Origin: Narthecium ossifragum
Taxonomy: Eukaryota; Streptophyta; Magnoliopsida; Dioscoreales; Nartheciaceae
Length of the DNA stretch: 64,000 nucleotides
Assembly (NCBI GenBank): GCA_963920575.1
Contig: OY986966.1
Location: forward strand, 23,713,717 to 23,777,716
Reading direction: 5' to 3'
The notes under the pieces are model-generated. The model searched no databases. It worked only from the letters and a program-made list of their open reading frames with translations, and was not told where the DNA came from. The position numbers were made by a program, and so were the translations under genes. How positions within the stretch are numbered: the stretch's first letter is position 1; every line of letters starts with the position of its first letter. This document shows positions 19,990-32,566 of the stretch, in pieces.

Positions 19990-21689
19990 AAATCGAATGA
20001 GCAGCAGTACACCTACAGGAACCATCCAATAGGCAATAGCCTAGGTTCCTAACTGGTCGCCTTTTGCAGATAGAGCTAGATGCTTCTCAAAGCTTTTAAT
20101 TTACAGGGTCCCTGCTGTCCCAGCCGGCCAGTCCCCCTCTCTTTTGATCATGGTGGGAGCACCTGCTAGCTGCCTTTTCAACAATCACTCAAGAGATCGA
20201 ATCTCTACTGCACCTCAAAATATGCTACCATATAACCATTTTAAATGCATACCAACCCCCGAGAAGAGAAGAGAATTATAGGACCCAGTTCCAATGCCAC
20301 CCCTTGTATATTATTATAGTCATCTATTGAACAAGTTATAGAGACATGCATGCCAGGCGTATTAGTAGTCCTTCAACTGGAGAGTACCGAGTTCCACTAT
20401 CTATCATCTCCCTGTGTGTTGTCAGCTGCTCTGAGATCGAGGAGTCTCGAGCCCTTCAAAGAGAAGACAGAGACCAGAGAGGGACTGACTACTCATTGGC
20501 CTCATTGGCTCTCTTAAAAAAGGAGAGCGGCGGATCTCCTACTTTTGCCGGCTCCAATGCGACCATAACATCCTCTTTACCCTTTCAATATTATCGTATA
20601 GTATTGATCAGCTAGCTGTGGGCACACACTTCACATGTGTATGTATATATATAATAGTATAAAAGTATACAACTGAAAGGTATGAAGCCAATTAATGGGC
20701 TTCTCTTTTTCTTCTTCCTGGGGATGCAGCTTCATTGAAAGCAGTGTGGGACGTGGCTGGGGCTAGGGCTGGGGGAGACCCGAGGAAGAGAAGCTAGAAA
20801 AGTCCTCAACTTCATCATCTTCTTGCTTTACACGTTGCATATGTAGATACACATAGTTCCAGGATCCTAAGTTACGTGTGTGGGTGTAGATCTCTCTCTC
20901 TCTGCTTAATTAGTTTGCTCCTTTTCGGGATGAGGATATGGATATTCTACATACTGAGGCTGGTGTGAAAATAAGGTGAGAATAATCCTCTTATTTTCAT
21001 ACTTATCTCCAAATATCTTTTTTTATTTTAAGTAATTATTATCCATTTATTTTTATTTCACCTACCATCACCACAAACAACCTCTGATGACAAGAGTAAA
21101 CAATGACGTTTACTGTGTGCGTTCTTCAACGCCAGCTGCATGGTTATTCAATGGCTAGCTACCATCAGACTACAGCTGTAGTTGTACAAATAGAATGCTT
21201 AATTAGCTATTTATTTTTTTATATTTGTAGTTCATAGTTCATACCATCTAACCGCGTGCGCATAATTGAGAATCACGATCCTTTAACTTGCTGTTTCCTT
21301 GTAGAACTTGCAGAACAACGCCCGATGTTTTTTTTGAGTGTTTTTGGCTATATTGTGAAAAATGTTGGGATTCTCCGCCTCTTCTTTAAGAACAACAAAA
21401 ATTGGAAGAACAGGCCATCTTGATTAATTTGAATCAAACTCAAACTAACCTGCCAAACATAGCAAAAATCTCGCGAGCCTAAAGTACCTTAATTTCACTA
21501 GCCTCCAACTCCAAGGTAGCAAGAGCCTTCTAATGCAACGTTACCTCAAGATTCAAGGAATACAAATCCGATCGATCAGCGAGTTCGCGGCGAAACCACC
21601 TCTTGCGTGCGCCGTGTCGCCCTCTCGCACGCGCCCATACACGCCGTTGCTCGACCGAGCTTGACCATGCGGAGTCCGAGCGCTCCGCG
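19990..21689. other. Unassigned intergenic DNA
   Basis: I see no coding sequence with motifs. There are AT-rich parts near 20640 and 21000-21070. It could be host intergenic DNA or very old repeats. Confidence 0.35.
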
Positions 21690-21738
21690 TAGGGGTGGCA
21701 ATTCGGATCGTGACCCGCGAACCCGACCCGACCCGACC
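21690..21738. mobile_element. Left end of a TAGGGGTGGCA, ACCCG-rich element, cut by a gap
   Basis: TAGGGGTGGCAATTC starts at 21690, followed by tgacccgcgaacccgacccg before the N run. The complete element at 42770-43252 starts the same way. The right end is not visible beyond the gap. Confidence 0.7.
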
Positions 21739-21938
21739 NNNNNNNNNNNNNNNNNNNNNNNNNNNNNNNNNNNNNNNNNNNNNNNNNNNNNNNNNNNNNN
21801 NNNNNNNNNNNNNNNNNNNNNNNNNNNNNNNNNNNNNNNNNNNNNNNNNNNNNNNNNNNNNNNNNNNNNNNNNNNNNNNNNNNNNNNNNNNNNNNNNNNN
21901 NNNNNNNNNNNNNNNNNNNNNNNNNNNNNNNNNNNNNN
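21739..21938. other. Assembly gap (200 N)
   Basis: Exactly 200 N. It begins inside tandem ACCCG sequence, so the repeat probably stopped the assembly. The real length is unknown. Confidence 0.99.
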
Positions 21939-22049
21939 CCGATGCGAGGTGCATCGGTTGCCCCCCGAATCCGTCCATGTACTGATCATTATAGCTTCAA
22001 CTATAATTTCATAATTGTTCATATAGTCACAGATTTGCTAATCTATCTA

Positions 22050-25000
22050 TCCATAGACAGTCGGATATGTTGGTCTCCTTGGAAGTGGTGGTGAGAGAAG
22101 AGTAGCTTTCTTGCATTCAAGAGAAGGTAGGGCCGGATTGGCAAGCTTTCTTATCGCCGTCAAAAGGCCGCAAAGTGGGAATATTGGTCATGTGGAAGGC
22201 CTCGATTGCTAGGGTGTCATTTATATAGTTTACGGATCAAGCTATTCATGGCTATGTGACATCCGATGAATGGGGTCAATGGTTTTCTTCTACAATCTAT
22301 GCAGCAAGGAACTGCTATGACAGGATGCAATTGTGGGAGACACTGGAAAGCATTGACAGCACGGGGTGCCCTCATTTTATTGTGGGAGATTTTAATGTTT
22401 TGTCGGCCATATCGAAGAAGCGCAGTGGTGCTACATTTCATTATACAAGAATGGTGGAGGATTTTCCCACCTTTATTTAAGGAGATCATCTTGTTGATAT
22501 GGGCTTCAGGGGTCTTCAATTCACATGGTACACGCGGCTACGTGGGGCAGCTAAATTATCTAAACTCTCGGACTGGGGACTGTGTAACTCTCGCTGACAA
22601 AGATGGTTTCCAGATGCGCCGGTGAATCATTTCAACAAGTACGGTTCGGATCATATGGCATTAATGGTTAGTCTCAACGTGGAACGGCAACAGCTTCAAG
22701 GCCCTAGTCCATTATGTATGCAACAATTCTAGATTGAGCATTCTATATTTCGAAAGGTAGTTGTTCATACTTGGCGTTGTCAGCGCAGAGGTTCAAACCA
22801 GTTTGTCTTCAAAGACAGATTGTTAGAACTGTGCAACACCGTCAAGCCATGGAGCAAGTTTAGTTCCTTCGATTTATTTAACACACAGAAGAATTTGGAG
22901 ATGTACTTACAGAGCCTGTACTTACAGGAAGAGCATGTTCTGTTATCCCTTGAAGATGAAGATAGACAACGGATGCTAGAGAATCATTTAGAGGCTATAT
23001 ATTGACAGCATGAGATCTATGCGGGCCACCATAGGAGAAAAAAATGGGCGTTGGATGGGGAAAGAAACACTAAATTTTTCCATCAAAGTTTGAAGGTTGT
23101 TGGCACGAGAACTCGTATTGAAAAGATCATTGTAGAGGATGGATGTGTGTTGACTTCTCAAGAGAACATTGTAGGCGCGTTCATTGCACACTTTCAGCGG
23201 TTGTGGAGTGAACGTGAGCATGGTCGCCATCTAGATCTTCTAATTTTGCCTATGTTAATAAAGGATGAAAGTACCAGCTTGATTACACCGATTACAATAG
23301 AGGATGTGAAATCAGTGTTGAATGCGATGGGGCACAATAAGAAACCAGGTCCGAATGGTATTCCTACTGAAGCACTAGGATGTTGTTGGTCAAGACTGGT
23401 TGACTTTGGTGCAGAAGTTTTTTTATATGGGTTCTCTTCCTAAGAACCGGAATGACAATTTTTTCACATTCATTCCAAAATGCTGGCTTCCTATGAGGAT
23501 TTAAGACTTCCGACCAATAAGCTTGTGTAACGTGAGCTACAAGCTCATATCCTCGATTTTAGCCAACCGGATGAAGATGTGTATGGGGTCATTGGTTAGA
23601 CTTGAGCAATCCGTGTATATGCGTGGACGTTCTATTGATGGCAATGTTGGTGCAGCTCAAGAATTACTTCATTCCTTGAAGTATGCTACTAAGAAGGATC
23701 CGTTAATGGCAATCAAGATTGATTTGCGCTCGACATATGATTTGGTATGTTGGAGGTTCCTTTAAGAGGTTCTGTTAAAAATGAATTTTCCTTTGAAGTG
23801 GGTTATTTGGGTCATGGAGTGTGTTACAACCGTTGGCTTCTCCATTTTTCTAATTGGCAAGGTGTGTGGGCTCTTCCATTTAATAGATGATTGCGTCAAG
23901 GTGATCCTCTCTCTCCTTTTCTCTTTATTGTGGTGCAAGAAGTCCTTTGCGGCAACCTCTCTTTGCTCTTGATTGGGTCAGTTATAAAGGGGGTGAGGTC
24001 CAGGTTAGTTATTTGTTGTTTACGGATGATTGCATGTTTATTTCACGTGCAAGCTCATTGGAGGCCAAGAAGTTGAGAAATGTTTTGAAAAGGTATAAAA
24101 AGAGGTTTGGGTTGGAGGCCAATCCCGATAAGTCTTGCCTTAAGTTCTCTCCCTCGGCGTCTCCGGCTAGAAGATTAGGGATAATAAGATGCTTTGAATT
24201 TGGACAAAAAAGAGGTACATGGCGCTACTTAGGGGTTCCAATTAATGAGAATTGTCTTCGTGCTGCGGATTTTAATGATCTGTTTGAGTTCATACAAGAG
24301 AGGCTTGCCTCATGACAGGCTCGTAGGGTCTCAGAAGCTGGAAGAGTTACCCTGCTACAAGCCGTGATTCATGCATTACTGATGTAATGGATGCAATCCA
24401 TGTTCTTGTTTGTGTACTTCGCAAGATCATGCAAATGGCAAGGAATTATCTATGGCAGGGGAAGCGTGGCAGACTTGCTGTTGTGGCATGGGATCATGTA
24501 ATCAGGTAAAACTTAGAAGGAGGCTTGGGCTTGAAAGATTTATGTATCTGATAGAAAACTCTTCGAATGAAAAGAGTTGTTGGCTTATTGACTGATAACA
24601 CTTCTATTTGGAGTTTGATTGTTAAGGCAAAGTATAATTTCCATGAATTTATTCCTCCAGCCAAACCACCATGGCATGCTTCCCCGTTGTGGAGATCACT
24701 ATCGGCAGCAGCCGGCACTCTTTGGATTGGATTAGCATCAAAGGCAATGGTGGGAAGTTCTATTGATATTATTCATGACTGGTGGATTCTTGATGGTCCA
24801 ATTGACAGGATTGGGGAGCAGCTAGGGCGGGGAGCAAATTTCCTGACTTACTTGCAATGTAGGAGGCTGCACTAAATTGGTTTGTTGGTCATCTTATTGA
24901 TGAAACAGGGCAATAGAATCCAATGGAAGTTAGAAGTCTGTTCCATGAAGAGTTAGCCTAACATGTGTTATCTTTGCCGATCAGAAGTGCTGCTGAAAGC

Positions 25001-25972
25001 GATTGCTTCTTGTGGATGTGGGGGTCTCAAGAAGAAATCACTACAACCTCTTGTTACTCCTTTTTTACGGCGACTAACAATGTGGTAAAAGTCACTGCTG
25101 ATGAGAGCAGCTTGTGGAAGCGAGTTTTGGGAGCATCGACTGGACATTGTATAGGGCAATTTCTTTCGCGCCTGGTTCATGAGAAACTACCAATTCTCAA
25201 CAGACTTTGGGCTCTTCGGCTGTCAAGTGATTATATTTGTCCAAGGTGTGGTGGTGAAGAGGAATCTATAGAGCATGTTTTGATATGCTACCCTTGCGCA
25301 CAATATGTTTGGAGGAATGTGCTAGAGGGCTCAGGTATGGCAATTGCAGATTTAGATCTTGATTTGTGCTTTGAGATGCTTGGCAAATCTTCTTCCTCAT
25401 ATCACTTTTATTTACTTAAGTCTGCAATTGCATACAGATTATGCAATTCATGGCGTACAAGATGTAGTTTGATGGTGGGTAAAGAATATAGAGATCTTGA
25501 TGAGTTTGATGGTGGGTAAAGAATATAGAGATCTTGATGATTTTATTTGATCAATTAAGTGGCAAATTAAGGACTACAATATGGCATATAGGAAACAATA
25601 TTTTGTACATGAATCTGACTGGAAGAGAGATCAGATCTAGGTTGATGCATCTTTTAACAATGAGACATGACGGGCTGGGTTGGGGATGGTGTGCATTGAT
25701 GACAAGGGTGCAGTTTTGTTATCCCAGTCCAAGGTTGCTGAAGTAATTAGTTTTGTTCTTGAAGCGGAATTGAAGGCATTGCAATTTGCCTTGTGGACTG
25801 TTGTTGATTAGGGCATCAGGATGTTGGTGGTTGAAAGTAATTCCTGATTACGACAAAGATTATTGGGAGTGGAGATCCCTAAGTTGAATCATGTGTATCA
25901 ATTGTTCACAACATTTAGTGATGTATATGGTCATTTACTGATTTTTTGATTGTTTACATCCCTCGTGAGTTT
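22050..25972 (+). pseudogene. L1-type LINE ORF2 relic: endonuclease, reverse transcriptase, zf-RVT, RNase H
   Basis: Non-LTR retrotransposon polyprotein in many broken frames. Endonuclease: IHGYVTSDEWGQWFSSTIYA near 22240, GDFNVL near 22390, SDHMAL near 22650. Reverse transcriptase: LDGERNTKFFHQSLK near 23050, NKKPGPNGIP near 23340, MAIKIDLRSTYDLVCW near 23710, RQGDPLSPFLFIVV near 23893. The active site is FTDD (24019-24030) where relatives have FADD. Near 24120 it has FGLEANPDKS and later YLGVP. A zf-RVT domain follows (CPRCGGEEESIEHVL, about 25239-25290), then RNase H. It is interrupted at 25972 by another LINE and continues at 27481. The 5' end is truncated, with no ORF1. Confidence 0.88.
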
Positions 25973-27480
25973 TTTTTATTTAATTGAGCCCAAAGGCTAC
26001 TTACACCACTTCACTATCCCACATTGCGTTCAGACATCATGCCGTGCTCACACACCAAAATTCTCCCAGCATACAAACACAAAGCCTCTCTTTCATTACA
26101 AGTTCTTGGTACATATGCAAAATTAACTCCATGAAACTTGGCTGCTAAAACCCACATGCCTCTAAGTATCTCTATCAAATTCCTAGGCCATACCTCCTTC
26201 CTGTTCAAGTAGTTAACAGGTCCCAAAGCATCAAATTCAATAAGTACATTGCTCTCCTCTCTAATCCATGCTTCGCTAAGTGCCAATTTAATAGCATAGA
26301 ATTCTGCTTCCTCAACCGACTGTGTTGTAGAGCATGCCTTCATATTTCATATTTCACCCTTTATATCCTAAAAACATAGCACACCAATGCCAGTCTTCTT
26401 CTCTGATTGTTTCCATGCAGCGTCTACCTGAATAATACAGCCATTCCATCCTACTCGGTGCTTCAATGCCAACGTTTCCTTCTCCCCATTCCATCCTTTA
26501 ACCCTTCAGAATTCAGCAGCAAGTCTCTGAATTTGAATTGCTAAAACCTCTGCTGGAATTCTTTCTCCTTCCCATATCAAAGTATTGCGAGACTTCCGTA
26601 GCAGCCAAAGACCATATCCAATCATTGTTTTCCTCCACCGAACACTCCTATTTATAGATGATTTCAATCATTCATCCAGCAAATCTACTAAACCATACCT
26701 CCTATCCGGAAAGAGGATGCTCCAAACCGAGCAAGTGTATCCACAATCCGCAAAAATATGATGTACATCCTCTACCATTGATCCACAACTGGGGCAATGT
26801 CTTTCTGAGTTCATGCAAAAGCACCATAATGCATCTCTAGTAGTGAGCCTTTCCTTCATTAATTTCCACAAGAATTGTCTTATTCACGGTCCTGCCGGCA
26901 TTGACCAAATGTTCCGCCAAGTGGAATGTGGATAACTCTGCACTTCCCATGTTTCCTGCATAATCATTCAATTATAGATATCATAAGTTGTTGCCTTGCC
27001 ATTCTTGCTAAATGTCCACCTCCATTTATTTGCTTCTTACCGTTGATCAATAGGGATGTCAATAATAGTATCAAATATATCCACATGGAACATGACAGTC
27101 ACTTTCATTCCATCTCACCTTTCATATGTTAAAAATTCATATATGAGCAAATCTTGTTTCTCATCATGAGTTTTCATTAAACAAAGCATTAAGTGGTTGA
27201 TCCTCCAACCACCAGTCATAATAACTATTAATCCTACCTTTCGTCCCATGAATAAATAGGATGACAGACTTTATTATTTGAGTTGATTTATAAATAGCTT
27301 TTCAGAAGAGAGATGATCTGTTTGGACAAAAAGAAAATATCCCCCCTTTGTACTTTTCTCTAACCATCATAGTCCATACTGAATTTTTCTCCTCCATTAA
27401 TGTAGTCACCCGCCGAGAACGGAGAGCCGGAGAGTCCGCTGTCCCTTAGGACAAATGCCCCCCATTTGTACTTCTCTCAA
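25973..27480 (-). mobile_element. 5'-truncated LINE nested inside the plus-strand LINE
   Basis: Minus-strand LINE of about 1.5 kb. On the minus strand it ends GCCTTTGGGCTCAATTAA followed by an A run. It carries RNase H (EEAEFYAIKLALSEAW, 26014-26343) and zf-RVT (RHCPSCGSMVEDVHHIF, 26668-26871), and nothing recognisable of reverse transcriptase. A 17-bp target duplication, acatccctcgYgagttt, flanks it at 25956-25972 and 27481-27497 with one mismatch. That length is right for target-primed reverse transcription. Both coding pieces have stops. Confidence 0.85.
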
Positions 27481-27850
27481 ACATCCCTCGCGAGTTTCAC
27501 GCGCCAGCGGATCGAATTGCTAGAGAAGTCATGCGCTTGGTCATTGTTTTGGCCGGCTAAGATCTGGATGATGTGTTCAATAGTTCATTCGTGGTTTCCG
27601 GCTTGGAAGCCAGTAGCCTTCCTGCTTATCTGTTCAAAAAGAAATCTTGTTAGATATGCTAGCAAGCATCTGAATTCTAAAGAAGACGTAATCATGATCT
27701 GTGAAAGCAAAGTGTTAACTAATATATATAGTAAGTTGGAAAGGAGACGTGAGAGAAGCTGTCCAAAAGAAGTGCATTTGGGAATCATCCTTTGCATCTG
27801 AAGCCATTTATTGATAGGGATTGCTAGGAACCCATGCATGTTAATTAGTG
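27481..27850 (+). pseudogene. C-terminal end of the interrupted plus-strand LINE
   Basis: The reading frame cut at 25972 resumes here: IPREFHAPADRIAREV near 27484, the typical RNase H tail of LINE ORF2 (PRE.N..AD..AR). It continues to a stop near 27558 and reads on as VVSGLEASSLPAYLF. No poly(A) end is obvious; the right limit is approximate. Confidence 0.75.
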
Positions 27851-29127
27851 GGCATCAACGACATTATTTTATGATGTTCCTCCATGAATTGTAAGATGAG
27901 TAGGGTCAGGGTTATCATGAATGCCTATTTGTAGGTATCTTTGTTAGGGTGATCCATGAATGGCAGGTATCTTGGTCCTGTGCCTGTTCTTCTGATATAA
28001 TGATGGATATATAGCTAACCACTAGCTATGCTAGCAGGTCCCACCATGCTGAGTTTTGTCAACACCAAATGTCTTGTCACAAACTATTCTTAACAAAAAT
28101 GGAAAGAAGGTAGATATTAGGTGGATGTTGACATACGTGGGACATGAAATGATAAAAATAATCCTCAGGGCTGTTTGGTCGCCAATTCAATAGGATAGCA
28201 TCAGTTGGTTGTACATGTATCAAATATATGCACTTATTTGATGGCTACATTGATTTAAAATATACGTGATGATTTACATACGTTGATGTTGTTTGATTGT
28301 TTTTTTGAATCAGTCGATGCACCGTGATCATTTATATATACATATATTAAATATTAAATATTTATAAAATGATGTAATAAAATTAACACATATGTGTATA
28401 TATATATATATGTATTCAATGTTCACGTCTACATATCTAATATTTCTTTTTAATATTCACATAATTTTAATATGTATATAATGACATAATAAAGTATATA
28501 TATATATATATTAATGTTCATGTAATTTTATTGAATATATTTATCGTAATAAATGTTTCGTACGAAGGCTAACATTAGTTGCATTTTGCATCAGTGGTGC
28601 ATGCATCAACAGATGTATATGGTGAAGCAAACACAAGATCGGGCACTCAACTGCCTCATGATTCACGCCAATCAAATACCCCTTAAAAGTTTGGGAGTTT
28701 GACTCTAGATGTTCAGAAATCATGATTAGGTGCCGTTCCTCATAGGAAAATCAATGGAGATGCTTCCTAATGACATATGTTTATTCTATGTATTAGACTT
28801 GCCCTCTTACTTATGGCGTAAATTTTTGGTTCGAGTGATTAAACCACTTTCATGATATAAGTCTTTTTACTGTATATACGTACGTATCACATATACCTAT
28901 TGTGTTGAGGTAGAACTAGAAACATGGACAGAACCACTAATTCTGATGTATGACACCAGGGGGTCGTCTATTCTATCAACAAAGGTTTGCTTGAGGTTTC
29001 TTCGTGGGGGTGTTGATTCTAATTTTTATCTTAGAAGCTAGCTACCGGGATGCATTATGGCGCCGGATGAACAAGAATCGGTGTAAATCCCATGATTCTC
29101 TAGTTGTCAGCACAGATCACAGAACAA
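27851..29127. other. AT-rich intergenic DNA with a MITE-like stretch
   Basis: I see no gene. From about 28169 (gggctgtttggtcgcc) to about 28683 (ccaatcaaataccccttaa) the ends are imperfectly complementary, and the middle is very AT-rich with (TA)n runs near 28395 and 28497. This suggests a MITE of about 515 bp; I could not fix its target duplication. Confidence 0.4.
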
Positions 29128-29454
29128 TCTTTTTTTTTTATTTTTATGAGATGAGCCTAAAGGTTAATATTTACATCCGAATATTACAACAAAACTAGCT
29201 GTTTAACAAGAGATATGCTACAACCTATATCAACATGTTAATATTTACGTCCAAACATTACAACAAAACAGCCGAGTCCTTGACTCGCAAGACCAATTAT
29301 ACATCAACCTGAATCTACGACACGCTCGAGTAACACTGTCAGCTCTTGTGTTACACTCTCTAGAAATATATAAAAAAAGAACATAATAAAAAAAAGAGTG
29401 CATGCAACCAAATCTCATTAGCAAAGTCCTCCAAGTCTGGGGCCATACCCTTAG

Positions 29455-31884
29455 TGTCGCGCCCCGACCCACGAAAGTCCAACCGGGCCGGGCGACGCGA
29501 ACCGGAACCTACAAAACGCGGAAAAACAAAGCTGGCGAGGGTTCCCTCTAACCTATTGGTCTCCCTAACAGTTCACCAAAAGCAACCCCAATTAAAACAA
29601 TAATAAGCAGAATCTCGAACCACATATTTAAAACTCAAAGTGTTAATATACAAATCCTCGGAGAAGGGAAGATTCAAATACAACATTACTCTCGTAGGAG
29701 ACTATCTAACATAAGGTAAAAGCAGTAGACGATCACCACCTCTCAAAGTCCACCAGGCGCCGCTGCACCGCCGACCAACTGCCCGGTAGGGGCCACAGAA
29801 GAAGAACTGACGCCTGCACCTGCAAAACGCAGCCCGGATAGGTGTGAGCACTAAACTCAGTAGGGATCTACACTACGCCACACAGAAGGAAGAGGGAAAC
29901 GCAACAGTCGCCCTCTAGCCAGACTCGAGTGAGCTACAATGGTCCCATTACCCTTCACCGGTGATCTCTAAGCATATCCAACCATGGTCACCCCAACGGA
30001 CTGGGCCCATCCTGGATACACCTAGTGTCGCAGGGTGCCAGCTGTGGTCACCCAACACGGACTGGGCCCACATTGATCCCCTACTGGCAGGAACGGGCAC
30101 TGCCCAAATAACAAGACCCGCCACCGATGGCATCCTCAACACCTGACTTGAGGCCGACACGACCTCTACAATCATCAAGCCACAAGTGTACCAGTCATCT
30201 AAGCCTATCATCGAATCGACTGGACACCACCATTCAAACCAGGTCCAAACTACCCAACCCCGGTCCTAGGGCTAAGTCCGAGCTTCCAGCATCGGGACGG
30301 CGACCCAAAGATCACCCACACCCTAACCAATGCAACTAATGCACAATTCAACAATGCATGCTATGACATACACAAACAGGAGATAGCCATGCAACAGTAT
30401 GTCAAGGATAGCATACAAGTCAACCGGATCGCTGCAGCGGTACTATCGACCGCTGCCAGCCGATCCGCAGCGGGTCCCGGCATTACGACGGTACCACGAC
30501 CGTCGACCGCGAACTCCTGCAACGGGAACCAACCCCGAAAACGATAATGAACAGTAAATAATATAATATTATATTCCGAAATATAATATTATATTCAAAA
30601 CACCCAAAAGTTCTCTACTAGGGGCTATTTGATCCCGTCGATCCGACGTACAAACGACGTTGGATTCAAGATCCAACTTAGCCATCAGTAGGTGTATATG
30701 CCATGATCATCATAACCAAAATCCATAATCATCCAACGGGTGGATTAACGGGAAAACACTAATCAAAACCGTTAATCAAACTAACTTACCAATTAATTGA
30801 TGCAACGCAGCCCTCCAGCAAACAATTCATAACAAATCGTAGGAAAATCGAACAATTATGAAATCAGTGGGGTTAGAGAGTAGACTCAAAGATCTACAGC
30901 TCTCATACTCATCACAACCCATGATCAAGAATGTGCCGGCCGAAAAACACGCTGCAAGCCAGCTATTCTTCAAGAACAGTAGAAAACAGAGAATCCAAAT
31001 TTAAATATGCATAAAACCTACTAAGATCTAAACCAAAGATCATAAAACTCATATCAGAAATTCTACTAAGCATAAGGAATCCAATAAGACAAAGATCAAC
31101 AAGATCCAACGGCTAGATCTAAAGAAACCCAAAGAAGAACACATTAGGTAGAAGAACCTACCGAAGAACGCTAATCCCGGCTGATCCCTCGCAACCAGTC
31201 ACCAATAAGCCTCCAAACCACACCAGGAGGCTTCCTCTCATTGCCACGGATCCAACGAGCCTTAGAACACCGAATTTGATGGTCGGAGGAGGGAGAACGG
31301 AAGAGAAGAAGCTCACCGGCGGTAAAGGGAGAGAAAACAGAGCTTCGGGAGAGGAGAAAAGAGAAGAAGAAGAAGGAAGGAGGGGAAGAAGAAAAGGAGG
31401 AAAGGGGGAGGGGACAGCCGGGAAAGAGGGGGTAAAGGCGAAGGAGGGGAGGGAAAGTCCTCCCCTTCTGACAGGAGAGAGCGACGGCCAACGGCGGCCG
31501 TCCTCGCGAAGCAGAAAAGCCACCGACGCGATTCCGATCGATCGCTCCAAGGAGCGATCGGTCGCTCGCGCTCTGGATCGATCCCAACACCAGGTTGGAT
31601 CGATCCGAGCGGGTCAAAACCCACCGACTCGCTCACGAGTCCGATCGATCGTTCCAATGAGCGATCGATCGCTCAAGAGTCGTCAGCTGCCCAAAGGCAA
31701 TCCTCCGCGCGCCCAAGCTGGGATCTTCCGATCCCGGGTCCACCTAGCCATTCTAAACAAACACTAACACATACAAGGTCAGTGTGTGCACACGCGGGTG
31801 TGAGACAAACCAACAAGGCGTAATTTACCAAATTACCCTTGCGGTCTACAACGAGCCACAGGGGTAGAGGGACAGGTCCTCACA
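29455..31884 (-). repeat. Solo LTR A of the long gypsy family (2430 bp)
   Basis: The plus strand starts TGTCGCGCCCC and ends GGTCCTCACA; the sense LTR runs from TGTGAGGACC on the minus strand. A perfect 5-bp duplication, cttag, flanks it (29450-29454 and 31885-31889). It is inserted in the LINE. The family also has copies at 37943-40337, 54884-57358 and 60550-61637. Octamer pairs: 31536/31556 (20 bp), 31576/31598 (22 bp), 31643/31663 (20 bp). Confidence 0.92.
31536..31670. repeat. Paired GATCGATC array in solo LTR A
   Basis: Six octamers in three pairs, with start spacings of 20, 22 and 20 bp; the second copy of the first pair is GATCGGTC. The 20-bp pairs are long inverted repeats, GATCGATCGCTCC, a 2-base centre, then GGAGCGATCGG. 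The array lies 214-349 bp from the sense start of the LTR. Confidence 0.9.
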
Positions 31885-32566
31885 CTTAGGCCATTAAGGA
31901 TATGAACTGCAGCGAGTGAATCCGTCTTAACGAGGATATTCTTGAACCCCGTGTAATTTAGCATTTCTCATCCCCTCCATAATCGCTTCCATCTCACATT
32001 CTAGGACTGAAGCAATAACCAGCGCCCTACCCCAAGCCCAAATCTCTCTCTGATCTGCGGATAAAATGACAGAGCCGATTGCAGGATATCCAGACAATGC
32101 GTCATAAGAAACATCAGTTTGGATTACATGAGATCCCTGAGAAGAAGAGGTACCAACGGACGAACTAGGTGGGGTAACATGGCTTGCTCTCTTAGCGTGC
32201 TCTAATTGCTCTTTTACCATTCTTCTTATTTTGTAGGCAATATCCTCAACATAATCTCCACTGGCGCTGAAGACTATCTTGTTGCGATCTTTTCAAATCA
32301 TCCACATACCACATCCCAAGTATGCTTTCATCGTATTCGAACCATTTCCAAGCAAGATGTCTAAGACTGCATTAAGGTTCCAAGCTAAGAGATGAAGGCC
32401 TTCTTTCTCAACAATTAAGGAAAACACTTCAAAGATGAACTTGCATCCAAAGACCGCATGAGCCATTGTCTTAGGCTCCCTATTGTATCTTGGACAAGTT
32501 CTCTCTAAGGTCAAATGCAGCCTTCATAGCCTATCTCTCACCGGTAGCTTCTCATGCATGACTCGT

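Noticed and set aside
31158..31767. Overlapping ORFs at the end of solo LTR A
   Set aside because: Purine-rich LTR sequence gives long Ser/Pro/Phe or Glu/Arg/Lys frames on both strands; the same in LTRs B and C.
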